In this document: positions 1-8,091 of the stretch, piece after piece
Position numbering within the stretch: position 1 is the stretch's first letter
Layout: each line of letters begins with the position of its first letter
DNA from: VAXT01 sp963774625
Lineage (GTDB): Bacteria; Actinomycetota; Thermoleophilia; Gaiellales; Gaiellaceae
Length of the DNA stretch: 64,000 bases
Direction of reading: 5' to 3'
NCBI GenBank assembly: GCA_963774625.1
Contig: CAVZFQ010000013.1
Location: forward strand, 62,001 to 126,000
Made by a program: the position numbers and the translations under genes
Notes under the pieces: generated by a model
Database searches by the model: none
What the model was told of the DNA's origin: nothing
The model's input: only the letters and a program-made list of their open reading frames with translations

Positions 1-417
1 AGGCGCCGTATACGAGAACGCGCTCTGCTCGCTGATGAAGTCTGCGAGGACGACCGTGTTTCGCCGGAGCTGAAAGCGCTGGCCCGAGCCGACGACGTCG
101 TAGGTGACGTTCGTGACGGCGCCGCCCACCGCGGACGGGCATTGGCCGGGCAGTTGGACGGTGATCGCGGTCGAGACTCCGCCCGGCGAGATCTGGTCAG
201 CGCAGTGGATCTCACGACGCATCTTGTCGACTGCCACTCGCGCGTCCTGCTGTGCGCGGAAGCGCCGGTTCATATCGATCTGCGATCCCGAGGCCGACAC
301 GAAGAGAACGCTGAGCGAGGCGAGGACCGTGCCCAGGATGGCGCAGACGAGCAGCAACTCGATGAGCGTGTAGCCCCCTTGGCGCGCGAGGCGCCGGAGG
401 ATTCGCCGGCGGGTCAT
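1..417 (-). CDS. Minor type IV prepilin (PilW/GspJ-like), partial
   Basis: The gene runs off the window edge, so only the first 139 codons are seen. The start ATG overlaps the stop of the PASTA gene (ATGA), so it is translationally coupled. Residues 13-25 read QGGYTLIELLLVC: a class III prepilin signal with cleavage expected after the second Gly, Tyr at +1 and Glu at +5, followed by a hydrophobic helix of about 20 residues. The rest (an MRREIHCADQ stretch, then beta-rich sequence) resembles minor pseudopilins, which prime pilus or secretion filaments. The pilT gene in the same operon supports a type IV pilus. Which minor pilin it is cannot be told from this part. Confidence 0.85.
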   Translation of the reverse strand, partial: MTRRRILRRLARQGGYTLIELLLVCAILGTVLASLSVLFVSASGSQIDMNRRFRAQQDARVAVDKMRREIHCADQISPGGVSTAITVQLPGQCPSAVGGAVTNVTYDVVGSGQRFQLRRNTVVLADFISEQSAFSYTAP

Positions 418-1277
418 CGCGACTTGCGGCTGACGTCGGCAAGCGCCGCGCGAGCGACGGCCTCACTGCGTGACCCGATGCCCCAGATGCGCTGTACGCG
501 CTCGTCGGCCTTCAGGAGCAGCTTCAGCGCCTCTTCCCCACGCCACCAGCCGAGCTTCGCGCCGGCGACGACCCACGCGTGCTGGTAGAGCCAGTACCTC
601 ACGTTCGTGTCAGTCCGCGTTTGATGAGTCGTCAGCCAGGCATCGAGAGCGCGCGCCCTGGCGGGCAGCGGGATCTCGTTCAGCGGCTCGTGCTTGGCGC
701 CTGGAACGACGAACGCGGGTGGGCGCTTGGCGGCGGGCTTCGCCTTGGGAGCGGGGACAGGCTTCTTCTTCGGCGCAATCTTCTTCGCAGGCGCGGCCTT
801 CTTCTTCGGCGCAGCCTGCTTCTTCGGCTTCGTGAACGTGCCTGGAAGCCTGATCTCGGTGCCGGGATACGGCGATGCGTTCTCGGGCGCCCCGTCTTGC
901 GAGTAGCGGCCCTGGGTCAGACTGAGGGAAATCGTCGGCGCGCCCGTATCGACCACCATCGTCCCCGGCGCCGGAGACTGGCTGGCGACGAGGTTGGCCG
1001 AGTAGCCGGCGACGCTGCCCGTGACGCGCCAGGCAAAGCCGGACTCCTCGAGGGTGCTCTTGACGAAGACGTACGCCTGACGGCGAACGTCGGGGACGAG
1101 CATCGTCGTGGGTGCGGCCGCCGCAACAGGCGTATTGGGAGCGGGCGTCTGCGCAGTTTCGGCGGCAAAGGTGATCGTCGCCGTCGCCAGAACGACGAGG
1201 AACCCTGCGATAGCAAGGCGTGGCAGCAGGACTCCGGGCCGCATTCCCATGCTTCGTTCTTCGGCAGGAACGGCCAC
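414..1277 (-). CDS. Membrane-anchored PASTA-domain protein with Lys/Ala/Pro linker
   Basis: 287 residues if started at 1277; Met10 (1250) or Met12 (1244) are alternative starts and put the hydrophobic segment LLPRLAIAGFLVVLATAT nearer the N-terminus. One PASTA domain lies at about residues 60-120 (VPDVRRQAY ... SQSPAPGTMV); PASTA domains bind peptidoglycan fragments or beta-lactams. It is followed by a PKKKAAPAKK-type basic linker (about 150-190) and a C-terminal helical domain ending in GIGSRSEAVARAAL that I do not recognise. It lies 5 nt after the SLT-M23 gene and overlaps the prepilin by 4 nt. A cell-wall-binding accessory of the pilus cassette is inferred from position only. Confidence 0.75.
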   Translation of the reverse strand: MAVPAEERSMGMRPGVLLPRLAIAGFLVVLATATITFAAETAQTPAPNTPVAAAAPTTMLVPDVRRQAYVFVKSTLEESGFAWRVTGSVAGYSANLVASQSPAPGTMVVDTGAPTISLSLTQGRYSQDGAPENASPYPGTEIRLPGTFTKPKKQAAPKKKAAPAKKIAPKKKPVPAPKAKPAAKRPPAFVVPGAKHEPLNEIPLPARARALDAWLTTHQTRTDTNVRYWLYQHAWVVAGAKLGWWRGEEALKLLLKADERVQRIWGIGSRSEAVARAALADVSRKSR

Positions 1278-1282
1278 AGGGT

Positions 1283-2710
1283 TTAGCTCCGGAGCGTGAA
1301 CGTCAGCACGTCGTCCGCGGCCGGCTCATCGTCGACGATGGTGAACACGGGAGCCGTGGTGACGCTCGGAGTCGGGGCGTCTTGCCAGCTGAAAGCCCTC
1401 CCGGCGAAGCCCTGGAACCATGCTTCCGCCTGCGGATACGACGCCGCAGGCTGCAATTGGAGATGAAGATGCGGGCCCGTCGAATGACCTGTCGAGCCGA
1501 CGAGGCCGACCGGGGCTCCCGCGGTCAGCAACGCGCCGGGCTGGACACTCGGCTCGAGGTACGAAAGGTGGCAGTACGTCCAGCTGCGCCCGTCGCCGGT
1601 GCGCAGAGTGAAGCCGATGCCGCAGTTTCCGGACGGCATGGGCCAGGCGTCCCCGACAACGCCGACGGCGAGGGCGTAGAGCGGAGCGCCCGCCGGAGCA
1701 GCGATGTCGGCGGCCGGATAGTCGTGATGGTCGTGGCCAACCGAGACATGCTCAGGGCCGCCGCCGACCGGGAAGACGTAGTCGCCGTTATAGATCGGCG
1801 CCGAGACGAGGCCGGCTGCGCCCGGTGCAAAAGAACTGGAAAACGCGTTCGCCTGGGCAGCGCTCAAGGCCTGCTCGGCCTCGTCGAGGCGCTTGCGCAG
1901 GGCGTCCACCTGCCGCGCCGCCGCGATGTGCCGTGCGTCGGCGGCGTACGAGCTCTTGTCGAGCACGAGCCTCGTGGAGAGCAGTCGCGCCTCGTGGACA
2001 CGGGCCTGTGCGACGACGGCCTGGCGAGCGAGCGAGCGCTGGCGGCGCACGGCGGCGACGAGCCTCCGGTTCGTGGCGGCGACCTTGCGCCTGGCCTGCT
2101 CGACGTCTACCTGGACGCGGTCGAGCGAATGCACGATGTCAGACCCGCTGCCGTACGTCCGGGCCAAGTCGAGCACGTCCTTGACGTACCAGTGCGCATG
2201 GTTGTACGCATAGACGCCCCGATAGAGGTCGTCTCGGCCACCGGCGGCGGCGAGATACCGCGCGGCCGAGTAGATCGCATCCTCCGCGTTCCAGGGGTCG
2301 GCCAGGCCGTCGCCGGTCGCGTCGGTTCCCCAGCGCTCCCAGGTGGAGGGCATGAACTGCATCCAGCCAATCGCGCCCGCCGAGCTCGGGCCCATGTTCC
2401 GGCCGAAGTTCGACTCGATCTTGTTGATGGCGGCGAGCACTTCCCAGGGAATCCCGTAGGAGGCACCGGCCTGGCTCCAGAGCGCGCTCAGCCTGCTGAA
2501 AGGCAGGCCCTGCGACTCGCGGCGGAAGAGCATCGATGGGGGCAGCGAAACCGAACCAGGTGCGTTCGGCACCTCGGCGCTCGGAAGCGCCTTCTGGCTC
2601 GTCTCAGGGACGATCCGGAAGACGCGCGTCTCGGCGCCAGCGCCTGCAGATCCCGCCGCGACTGCAAGGGTCAGGAGCGCGGCGGCGAGGATGAGGGCCC
2701 ACCGCTTCAT
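1283..2710 (-). CDS. Exported lytic transglycosylase (SLT) - M23 peptidase fusion
   Basis: 475 residues with a signal peptide (MKRWALILAAALLTLAVAAG, then SAGAGA). Domain 1 (about 70-180) is SLT type: INKIESNFGRN carries the catalytic Glu (about 99), followed by GAIGWMQFMPSTW and the YNHAHWYV helix. A charged Arg/Ala-rich coiled coil spans about 200-290. Domain 2 (about 310-430) is LytM/M23 type with zinc ligands in HHDYPAADI and GPHLHLQL. One polypeptide could thus cut both glycan (1,6-anhydro products) and peptide cross-links. Its start overlaps the pilT stop by 4 nt, which suggests it opens the wall for the pilus machine. Both active sites look complete. Confidence 0.9.
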   Translation of the reverse strand: MKRWALILAAALLTLAVAAGSAGAGAETRVFRIVPETSQKALPSAEVPNAPGSVSLPPSMLFRRESQGLPFSRLSALWSQAGASYGIPWEVLAAINKIESNFGRNMGPSSAGAIGWMQFMPSTWERWGTDATGDGLADPWNAEDAIYSAARYLAAAGGRDDLYRGVYAYNHAHWYVKDVLDLARTYGSGSDIVHSLDRVQVDVEQARRKVAATNRRLVAAVRRQRSLARQAVVAQARVHEARLLSTRLVLDKSSYAADARHIAAARQVDALRKRLDEAEQALSAAQANAFSSSFAPGAAGLVSAPIYNGDYVFPVGGGPEHVSVGHDHHDYPAADIAAPAGAPLYALAVGVVGDAWPMPSGNCGIGFTLRTGDGRSWTYCHLSYLEPSVQPGALLTAGAPVGLVGSTGHSTGPHLHLQLQPAASYPQAEAWFQGFAGRAFSWQDAPTPSVTTAPVFTIVDDEPAADDVLTFTLRS

Positions 2711-3870
2711 CCGTCCGCGGGGGCGATGAGGCGCAGTTCGGGCTCCGGGTTCGCCTCGGCCTCGACGCGCTCCTCCTCCTCGCGCTCGGTGGCCCCCTTG
2801 CGCTTCAGGGCGTGCTCGAGCGAGACGAGGAAGTCGTGCTTGTTCGAGGAAGCATTTGCGGCAACGTCGCGGTCGATCTCGCCGGAGAGGACGAGCTGGA
2901 TCAGCGACTGGCCGAACGTCTGCATGTTGAAGAAAGCACCCTCGGCGATCGCATCGTGGATGTCCTCAGACTGGTTTTCGCGGATCAGCTCGGAGATGCG
3001 CGCGTTGGTGACCATCACCTCGAACGCGGCGACTCGGCCACCGTCCTTCCGCGGCAGGAGCCGCTGGCTGACGACGCCGCGGAGGACGCCGGCCAGGATC
3101 GAGCGGATCTGCGGCTGCTTGATGCCGGGGAAGAACTCGACCATCCGGCCGAGGGTCTCGGAGGCGTCGACCGTGTGCATGGTCGAGAAGACGAGGTGGC
3201 CCGACTCGGCGGCCTGCATCGCCGTCTCGGCCGACTCGGCGTCGCGGAGCTCGCCGATCAGGATCACGTCCGGGTCCTGGCGAAGCGCGCGGCGCAGCGC
3301 CTGACCGAAGGAATCGGTGTCGAGGCCGACTTCGCGCTGGTTGACGATGCAGCCGTGATCCGCGTGCAGGAACTCGATCGGGTCCTCGATCGTGACGATG
3401 TGCTGCCGGCGCGTGCGGTTGATCTGCCCGATCAGCGAGGCCAGCGTCGTCGACTTACCGGAACCGGTCGCGCCCGTGACGAGCACGAGCCCGCGATGCT
3501 CCTCGGCCATCTTCTGGACGCCGAGCGGCAGACGCAGGTCCTCGAACCTCGGGATTTCGTTGGGGATGACGCGGAAGGCGAAGGACGTTGCGCCGCGCTG
3601 CTTGAAGCCATTCACACGGAAGCGCGCGAGGTCGGGCGCCATGTAGGAGGTGTCGAGCTCGCCCGTCTCGCGAAAGGTGACCAGCCGGTGCGGCGCGCGT
3701 GCGGTCACTTCCTGGAGCACGGTCTCGAGCTCGGCCTCGCCGAGCGGAGGCCACCCTTCGAGCGCGGTGAGCGAGCCGTCGCGGCGGACGATCGGCGGCA
3801 GGCCGAGCTTCAGGTGGATGTCCGTGCCGCCGCAGTCGACGACAGCGCGCAAGAGTGCGTGCAAGTCCAT
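2707..3870 (-). CDS. pilT: Type IV pilus retraction ATPase PilT
   Basis: 387 residues, the usual PilT length or slightly longer. The N-terminal PAS-like domain is followed by the RecA-like core: Walker A GATGSGKST (133-141), Asp box VTIEDPIEF (159-167), Walker B DVILIGELRD (201-210), His box STMHT (229-233). The ARISELIRENQSEDI region is also PilT-like. The hexameric ATPase depolymerises pilin at the inner membrane and drives twitching. The C-terminus has an extra Glu/Arg-rich tail (EREEEERVEAEANPEPE). First gene of the pilus cassette, followed by ATGA overlap with the SLT-M23 gene. PilB, PilC and PilM-O are not in the window. The 54 nt upstream (3871-3924) contain no gene. Confidence 0.92.
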   Translation of the reverse strand: MDLHALLRAVVDCGGTDIHLKLGLPPIVRRDGSLTALEGWPPLGEAELETVLQEVTARAPHRLVTFRETGELDTSYMAPDLARFRVNGFKQRGATSFAFRVIPNEIPRFEDLRLPLGVQKMAEEHRGLVLVTGATGSGKSTTLASLIGQINRTRRQHIVTIEDPIEFLHADHGCIVNQREVGLDTDSFGQALRRALRQDPDVILIGELRDAESAETAMQAAESGHLVFSTMHTVDASETLGRMVEFFPGIKQPQIRSILAGVLRGVVSQRLLPRKDGGRVAAFEVMVTNARISELIRENQSEDIHDAIAEGAFFNMQTFGQSLIQLVLSGEIDRDVAANASSNKHDFLVSLEHALKRKGATEREEEERVEAEANPEPELRLIAPADG

Positions 3871-3924
3871 ACCAAGGCGCCATCGGCAGCCCTTTGAGAG
3901 TTCTTTAGTCTCCGTAAGGTTTCT

Positions 3925-5096
3925 TCAGGCTCGGTGTTGCGCGTAAGCGCGGCCCGGGTCGCCTGACGCGCGCGCGATGGCGTCGACCACGCGGAGCGAT
4001 GCCCGTCGCAGGCCGCGCATCGAGCTCGGGCCTGATACCTCGCCGCCGATCAGCGACACGACCGCCTTCCAGACGAGCGGAGAGCGGACTGCCGTGTAGG
4101 TGAGGCGCGGGAAGCGGTCGAGCGCGACCTTTGCCCCCCAGGACGACGCGAGCTGCGAGGAGATCGTCCGGCGAACCTCCCGACCGTAGCCCTCGAGTGT
4201 CTGCGCACGGCCTTCGAGCAGGTCGAGCGTCGCCGCGGTGACGAGCTTCGCACTGAGCAGCGCCTCGTAGATCCCGTCTCCGGAGAGGGGATCGACCAGG
4301 CCCGCGGCATCGCCGATCAGGGCCACGCGCCCGCGCGCGAGAGTGGTCGTGGGCCGAGGAGCGGCAGCCGGTAGCCGCGGACGCTCTCGAGCCTGGACTC
4401 GTCGAGCTCGTACTCGCGACAGAATCGCGAGAGCTCGGCCCGGAGGGTCGGGGCTTCCTTCGCCCAGCCGCCCACGCCGACGTTGATGTGGTCGCCCTTC
4501 GGGAAGACCCAGCCGTAGCCGCCGGGGAGCACGCCGAGCTCGAGGAACAGCCTCCCCCGGAAGCGCTCCGGGTCGATCGCCGCGTGCGGCACGTTGCCCT
4601 CGAGCGCGACGCCGTAGTCGCGATCGTCCTCGAGGCCGGCCGCTCTGGCCGTGTGGCCGTTGGCACCGTCAGCGCAAATCAGCGCATTTGCAGCGATTTT
4701 CTCGCCGTTCACACGAGCTTCGATCGCGTCGCTGATCAACTCGAGCGTCACTCCGTCACGAAAGTCGGCCCCCGCTTCGGCAGCGCGTTCTGCGAGGAAG
4801 TGATCGAGCCGGCTGCGCTGGGTGAGCAGGACGAGCGGCTCGTCGGTCGTGCGCTCGAAGTGGTGCTTGTAGTCGAGGCCGAACGTGAACCGGGTCGCGC
4901 GGTCCTCGACCACGGGCTCGACGGAGAAAGGCAGTTGTCGTACGGCGCGCATCGTGAGCCCGCCGCCGCAAGGCTTGTCGCGGGGGAAGGTCGCGCGGTC
5001 GACGAGGAGGACGCTCGCCCCCTCGCGGCTCAGCCGGTAGGCGGCGGTCGACCCGGCGGGCCCGGCCCCGACGATCAACACGTCGAACCGTCTCAT
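3925..5096 (-). CDS. Geranylgeranyl-reductase family FAD oxidoreductase, frameshifted
   Basis: Two reading frames together make one protein of about 390 residues. The first (5096-4317) starts MRRFDVLIVGAGPAGSTAAY, a dinucleotide-binding GxGxxG motif, followed by the DRATFPRDKPCGGGLT motif of the family, then GYGWVFPKGDHINVGVGG. It ends prematurely at 4317. The second (from about 4326) continues directly with VALIGDAAGLVDPLSGDGIYEA, the conserved second FAD-contact motif. A one-base loss between 4320 and 4355 restores the frame. The family reduces prenyl chains of lipids or quinones; the true substrate is unknown. A TAnnnT box at 5106-5111 lies 9 nt before the start. Possibly an assembly indel, as elsewhere in this window. 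Confidence 0.82.
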
Positions 5097-5105
5097 CTCG
5101 GACGG

Positions 5106-5111
5106 AGGCTA
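5106..5111 (-). promoter_or_regulatory. Candidate -10 box for the flavoprotein gene
   Basis: TAGCCT on the minus strand ends 9 nt before the ATG at 5096; no Shine-Dalgarno sequence is seen. It would give a leader of only 2-3 nt. Confidence 0.4.
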
Positions 5112-5143
5112 TCGCCGGGCGCCTGAACCGCGGCGCGCGGCAA

Positions 5144-5225
5144 TGGGGGAGAGAGGATTCGAACCTCTGAAGGCTGAGCCAACGGGTTTACAGCCCGTCC
5201 CCTTTGGCCACTCGGGAACTCCCCC
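5144..5225 (-). tRNA. tRNA-Tyr (anticodon GTA)
   Basis: 82-nt cloverleaf on the minus strand: acceptor GGGGGAG pairs with CTCCCCC (5145-5151), discriminator A at 5144. The anticodon stem ACGGG/CCCGT encloses the loop CTGTAAA, anticodon GTA. There is a long variable arm, as expected for a class II tRNA, and the T arm is GAGG-TTCGAAT-CCTC. The 3' CCA is not encoded. It sits between the flavoprotein gene and a lipoprotein gene. Confidence 0.97.
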
Positions 5226-5252
5226 GGGGAGACGGCCATGATAGCCGCGAAG

Positions 5253-5270
5253 AAAGCGGGTGCCCGCTTA
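5253..5270 (-). terminator. Rho-independent terminator of the lipoprotein gene
   Basis: Immediately at the stop codon of the 5268-5867 gene the minus strand reads AAGCGGG-CA-CCCGCTT followed by TCTTC. The 7-bp inverted repeat (effective 4-nt loop) and the T-rich tail fit an intrinsic terminator; it also insulates the tRNA-Tyr gene. Confidence 0.6.
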
Positions 5271-5867
5271 GCCCTGCTCAGCCTGAGCTACATCTGACGC
5301 GATGTAGCAGCCTTTCGTCAGAGCCGGGATCTCCTGATCGACAAGTTGTCGGCTCTGCACGCCGGCTGTGTTGGAGTGCTGCTGGAGCCCTGCAGGTGCA
5401 GGCTGACCGTTGGCGTACGTGGTCCAGTCGGCGTAGACGCGTTGCCACGCTGCTTTCAGCTTGTCGAGGGCGAGCGCGAACTCCTTGATCTGCTGGTCGC
5501 AGGCCTCGCGATAGTCGCCGTCGAGACCCGTCACGGCCGATCGCACGGCAGTCGTGCCTTTGATGATCGCCGCTGTCTCCTGAAGGTGGCACTGCACAGA
5601 AACGCGCTGCGAAGCACCCCCAGCGAAGAGACGCTGGGCTTCTTTGTTGCAGTGGTTCCCGGTCTGCACGTACTTCGTCCAGGCTGCGTCGAATTTCGCC
5701 AGCTGCGGGTTGAGCTTGGCGCTTTCAGCCTCGTGGAAGTATCCGGCCCGCGGATCACTCTCTTCGGTTTTCTGGTCGGTGTCGCTTGTCCCGGAGTCGC
5801 CGCCCCCGCAGGCCGCGATCGCAAGGGAGCTGAGCATGAGACATAGGAGCCGCAGTGAGTTGGTCAT
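5268..5867 (-). CDS. Secreted lipoprotein of unknown function
   Basis: 199 residues. The N-terminus MTNSLRLLCLMLSSLAIAAC is a lipoprotein signal with lipobox AIAAC; the mature protein begins CGGGDSGTSD, a flexible acidic/Ser linker. The rest is mostly helical with four further cysteines (HCNKEAQ, QCHLQET, EACDQQI, KGCYIAS), which could form two disulfides outside the cell. I recognise no family. It has its own promoter: no ribosome-binding site, but a TAnnnT box 6 nt before the ATG, and its own terminator. It stands between two tRNA genes and is transcribed as a single gene. Confidence 0.72.
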   Translation of the reverse strand: MTNSLRLLCLMLSSLAIAACGGGDSGTSDTDQKTEESDPRAGYFHEAESAKLNPQLAKFDAAWTKYVQTGNHCNKEAQRLFAGGASQRVSVQCHLQETAAIIKGTTAVRSAVTGLDGDYREACDQQIKEFALALDKLKAAWQRVYADWTTYANGQPAPAGLQQHSNTAGVQSRQLVDQEIPALTKGCYIASDVAQAEQG

Positions 5868-5873
5868 CGCAGG

Positions 5874-5879
5874 AGCATA
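5874..5879 (-). promoter_or_regulatory. Leaderless -10 box of the lipoprotein gene
   Basis: TATGCT on the minus strand, 6 nt before the ATG at 5867, with no Shine-Dalgarno sequence. Transcription should begin at or next to the start codon. Confidence 0.55.
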
Positions 5880-5929
5880 CGTGCGAGTCCCCGCGGCCTC
5901 ACCTTGCCGCCTCTAGAATCACTGCTCGC

Positions 5930-6002
5930 GCCCTCTTAGCTCAGTTGGTAGAGCACCTCCATGGTAAGGAGGGGGTCTCCGGTTCGAGTCCGGAAGAGGG
6001 CT
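5930..6002 (+). tRNA. tRNA-Thr (anticodon GGT)
   Basis: 73-nt cloverleaf: acceptor GCCCTCT pairs with AGAGGGC (5995-6001), discriminator T at 6002. D arm AGCTCAGTTGGTAGAGC, anticodon stem CCTCC/GGAGG around ATGGTAA (anticodon GGT), T arm CCGG-TTCGAGT-CCGG. CCA is not encoded. The next 99 nt (6003-6101) contain no gene. Confidence 0.97.
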
Positions 6003-6101
6003 TACCTAAAAGTTCCTGCATTGCCCGCGGGGGCGGGAAGTTGACCTCGGCCGTGCTTTCGGACGCCTTACCGGCTGCACACGCTCGCCGACGTACCGGA
6101 G

Positions 6102-7181
6102 TCAGCGCACGTCGACGTAGGAGACCTCGATTGCGTTGTTTCCATAGCCGAGCCGGTTCCAGGGCGGGACGTCGGGTTGCACGTTGCCGGCCGCGTCGGT
6201 TGCTCGGGCGCGAAGCGAGTGTCGGCCGACGCCGGACGCTTCCCAGTCGAGCGACCACTCCTGCCACTGGTAGGGACCCTTTGGGGGCTCGAGCTTCGCT
6301 GGGTGCCAGTCGCCCTCGCCGGTGAAGCTGACGTGGACGTCGGTCACCGGGCCGCTGCCTGACCACGCCTTTCCGCGGACGGTGTAGGTGGCGGCGGCGA
6401 TCGTCGCGCCGGGGGCGGGGTCGGTGATGCGGGCGCGGACGCGCATCAGGGTGACGGGTTCGTGCTCTCGATCCGGCCATTCGTAGATGTAGTGGCCGGT
6501 CTGAAACTCGCCCACGTACGGTTCGGTCAGGACGTCGATCCGCTTCAGCCATTTCACGGAGGCGACGGCGTACCAGTGGGGCACGATCAGCCGGAAGGGG
6601 GCTCCGTGGTCGGGGGTCAGCGGCTGGCCGTTCATCTCGTAGGCGATCAGGATCTCCGCCGCCGGATCCGTTGCGTGCTCCAGGGCGAGCGACCGCACGA
6701 AGGCCAAGTCTTCGCGGTTGGTCTCCGGCAGGACCGGCGCCAGGTGGTACGGGCCGTGGTCGACGCCTTCGAAGCGCACCTCGACGCCGTCTGCCGTTGG
6801 CTGCGCCTGCTCCAAGACGCCGCTCAGGAGGGCGCCCGTCCAACGAGAGGTGGAGACGGCGTAGTCACCCCAGGGCTCGCCGATTGGCAACGGCCGCGTC
6901 GCGAGACGTCCGTTCCCCGCGCATTCGAGTGTGACGGCCCGCTCGACGGCCGGCAGCGCGCGCAGGTGGTCGAGCGTGAGCGTTGTCGGGTTCTGAACCG
7001 CACCGCCAATTTCGAGGCTGCCGTCGTGCGTCGGCACTGCGAAGTTGCTCCGGACGTAGTGGAGCTCGACCGGGGTGATGTCGTCCGCGAGCGCCTCCGG
7101 CGGCGCCTCTGCGTTGTAGGGCGCCGGGTTGATCATCCTCAGCGCGGCGCGATCGCGTTCGAGATCGTTTGCCACTGCCAT
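6102..7181 (-). CDS. Sulfite oxidase-fold molybdopterin oxidoreductase
   Basis: 359 residues. The molybdopterin domain (about 45-230) has the sulfite-oxidase core motif TLECAGNGR with the expected molybdenum ligand Cys at residue 87, then GVDHGPYHLAP, EILIAYEMNG and PFRLIVPHWYAVASVKWL. The C-terminal domain (about 245-355) is the Ig-like dimerisation domain (RARITDPAPG, VRGKAWSG, LRARATDAAGNVQP). No signal peptide or heme domain is visible, so it is probably cytoplasmic, unlike SorA or SorT. It is the last gene of a five-gene operon with DyP peroxidase; a good Shine-Dalgarno (GAGGAGG) precedes it. Sulfite may not be its substrate; family members also act on other small oxyanions or on protein sulfoxides. 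Confidence 0.88.
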   Translation of the reverse strand: MAVANDLERDRAALRMINPAPYNAEAPPEALADDITPVELHYVRSNFAVPTHDGSLEIGGAVQNPTTLTLDHLRALPAVERAVTLECAGNGRLATRPLPIGEPWGDYAVSTSRWTGALLSGVLEQAQPTADGVEVRFEGVDHGPYHLAPVLPETNREDLAFVRSLALEHATDPAAEILIAYEMNGQPLTPDHGAPFRLIVPHWYAVASVKWLKRIDVLTEPYVGEFQTGHYIYEWPDREHEPVTLMRVRARITDPAPGATIAAATYTVRGKAWSGSGPVTDVHVSFTGEGDWHPAKLEPPKGPYQWQEWSLDWEASGVGRHSLRARATDAAGNVQPDVPPWNRLGYGNNAIEVSYVDVR

Positions 7182-7210
7182 GTCTCAGCCTCCTCGCCGA
7201 TGGCGGCGCA

Positions 7211-8077
7211 TCAGTAGTCGGGGTCCTGGAAGGTCGGGTCGCGGTCGTCGTTGAAGGCGCCGATGCCCTCGACGCGGTCGGGATGGACGGCAGAGCGCCA
7301 ATGCGCCGCCATCATGATCGCGATCGCCTGCTCGATCGGCTGTCCTTCGCCCATGCGCACGGCGCCCTTGACCGCCTGTACGGCCGTCGGCGAGTTGCTC
7401 GCGATCTTCGCTGCGATCCGGTGGGCGGCGTCCATCAGCTCGGCCTGCGGGTAGATCTCGTTGACCATCCCCAGGCGGTAGGCCTCCTTCGCGGTTATCG
7501 GATCGCCGGTCATCAGCATCTGCAGTGCCTTTCCTGGCGGTAGTGCGCGTGGAAGGAAGACTGGTGAACCGCCGCCGGCCGCGAGCCCGATCATCGCCTC
7601 GGGCTGGCCGAAGGTGGCGTTGTCGGAGGCGATGATGAAGTCGGTGCTCTGGGCGATCTCGGAGCCGCCTCCGTAGGCGATCCCGTTCACGGCGGCGAAG
7701 ATCGGCTTGCGCAGCTGCCGCAGCGTGTAGAGCGTGCGATCGAAGTCCTGGCGCTGGCGCAACCAGTCCTCTTTGGTCATGTCCTTGCGTTGGCGCAGGT
7801 CGCTGCCGACCGAGAACGCGCGCGTACCGGCGCCGGTGATGATGGCGACGCGGATGGAGGGACGGACCGCGATCGTCTCGAGAATCTCTGTCAGCCGCAC
7901 ACCCATCTCGGTGGTGATCGCGTTGTCGGCGTGTGGCCGGTTCAGGGTGATCACAGCGACCCGCCCGTCGACGACGTACTCGGCGAGCACGGGCTCGTCG
8001 GCCTCGGCCTCGCCGGAGGGCGGCGGGCCGAAGTCGAGCGCCTTCCAGCGATCGGTGCCTGTCTGGGTCTTTGCCAC
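7211..8077 (-). CDS. Enoyl-CoA hydratase/isomerase family protein
   Basis: 288 residues from the GTG at 8077, chosen because AAGGAG lies 7 nt upstream; an upstream GTG at 8095 overlaps the DyP stop (GTGA) but lacks such a site. The crotonase fold is clear: ITLNRPHADNAI, ITGAGTRAFSVGSDL (CoA/oxyanion loop), NGIAYGGGSEIAQSTD with the first catalytic Glu and FGQPEAMIGLAAGGGS with the second. Both Glu are kept, so hydratase activity is likely. An extension of about 40 residues precedes the fold. It follows DyP peroxidase in the operon, an unusual partner for a CoA enzyme. Confidence 0.9.
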   Translation of the reverse strand: MAKTQTGTDRWKALDFGPPPSGEAEADEPVLAEYVVDGRVAVITLNRPHADNAITTEMGVRLTEILETIAVRPSIRVAIITGAGTRAFSVGSDLRQRKDMTKEDWLRQRQDFDRTLYTLRQLRKPIFAAVNGIAYGGGSEIAQSTDFIIASDNATFGQPEAMIGLAAGGGSPVFLPRALPPGKALQMLMTGDPITAKEAYRLGMVNEIYPQAELMDAAHRIAAKIASNSPTAVQAVKGAVRMGEGQPIEQAIAIMMAAHWRSAVHPDRVEGIGAFNDDRDPTFQDPDY

Positions 8078-8091
8078 GTCCTCTCCTTTCG

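Noticed and set aside
5144..6002. tRNA genes as integration sites of a mobile element
   Set aside because: No integrase, no direct repeat of the tRNA 3' end and no foreign-looking DNA beside them.
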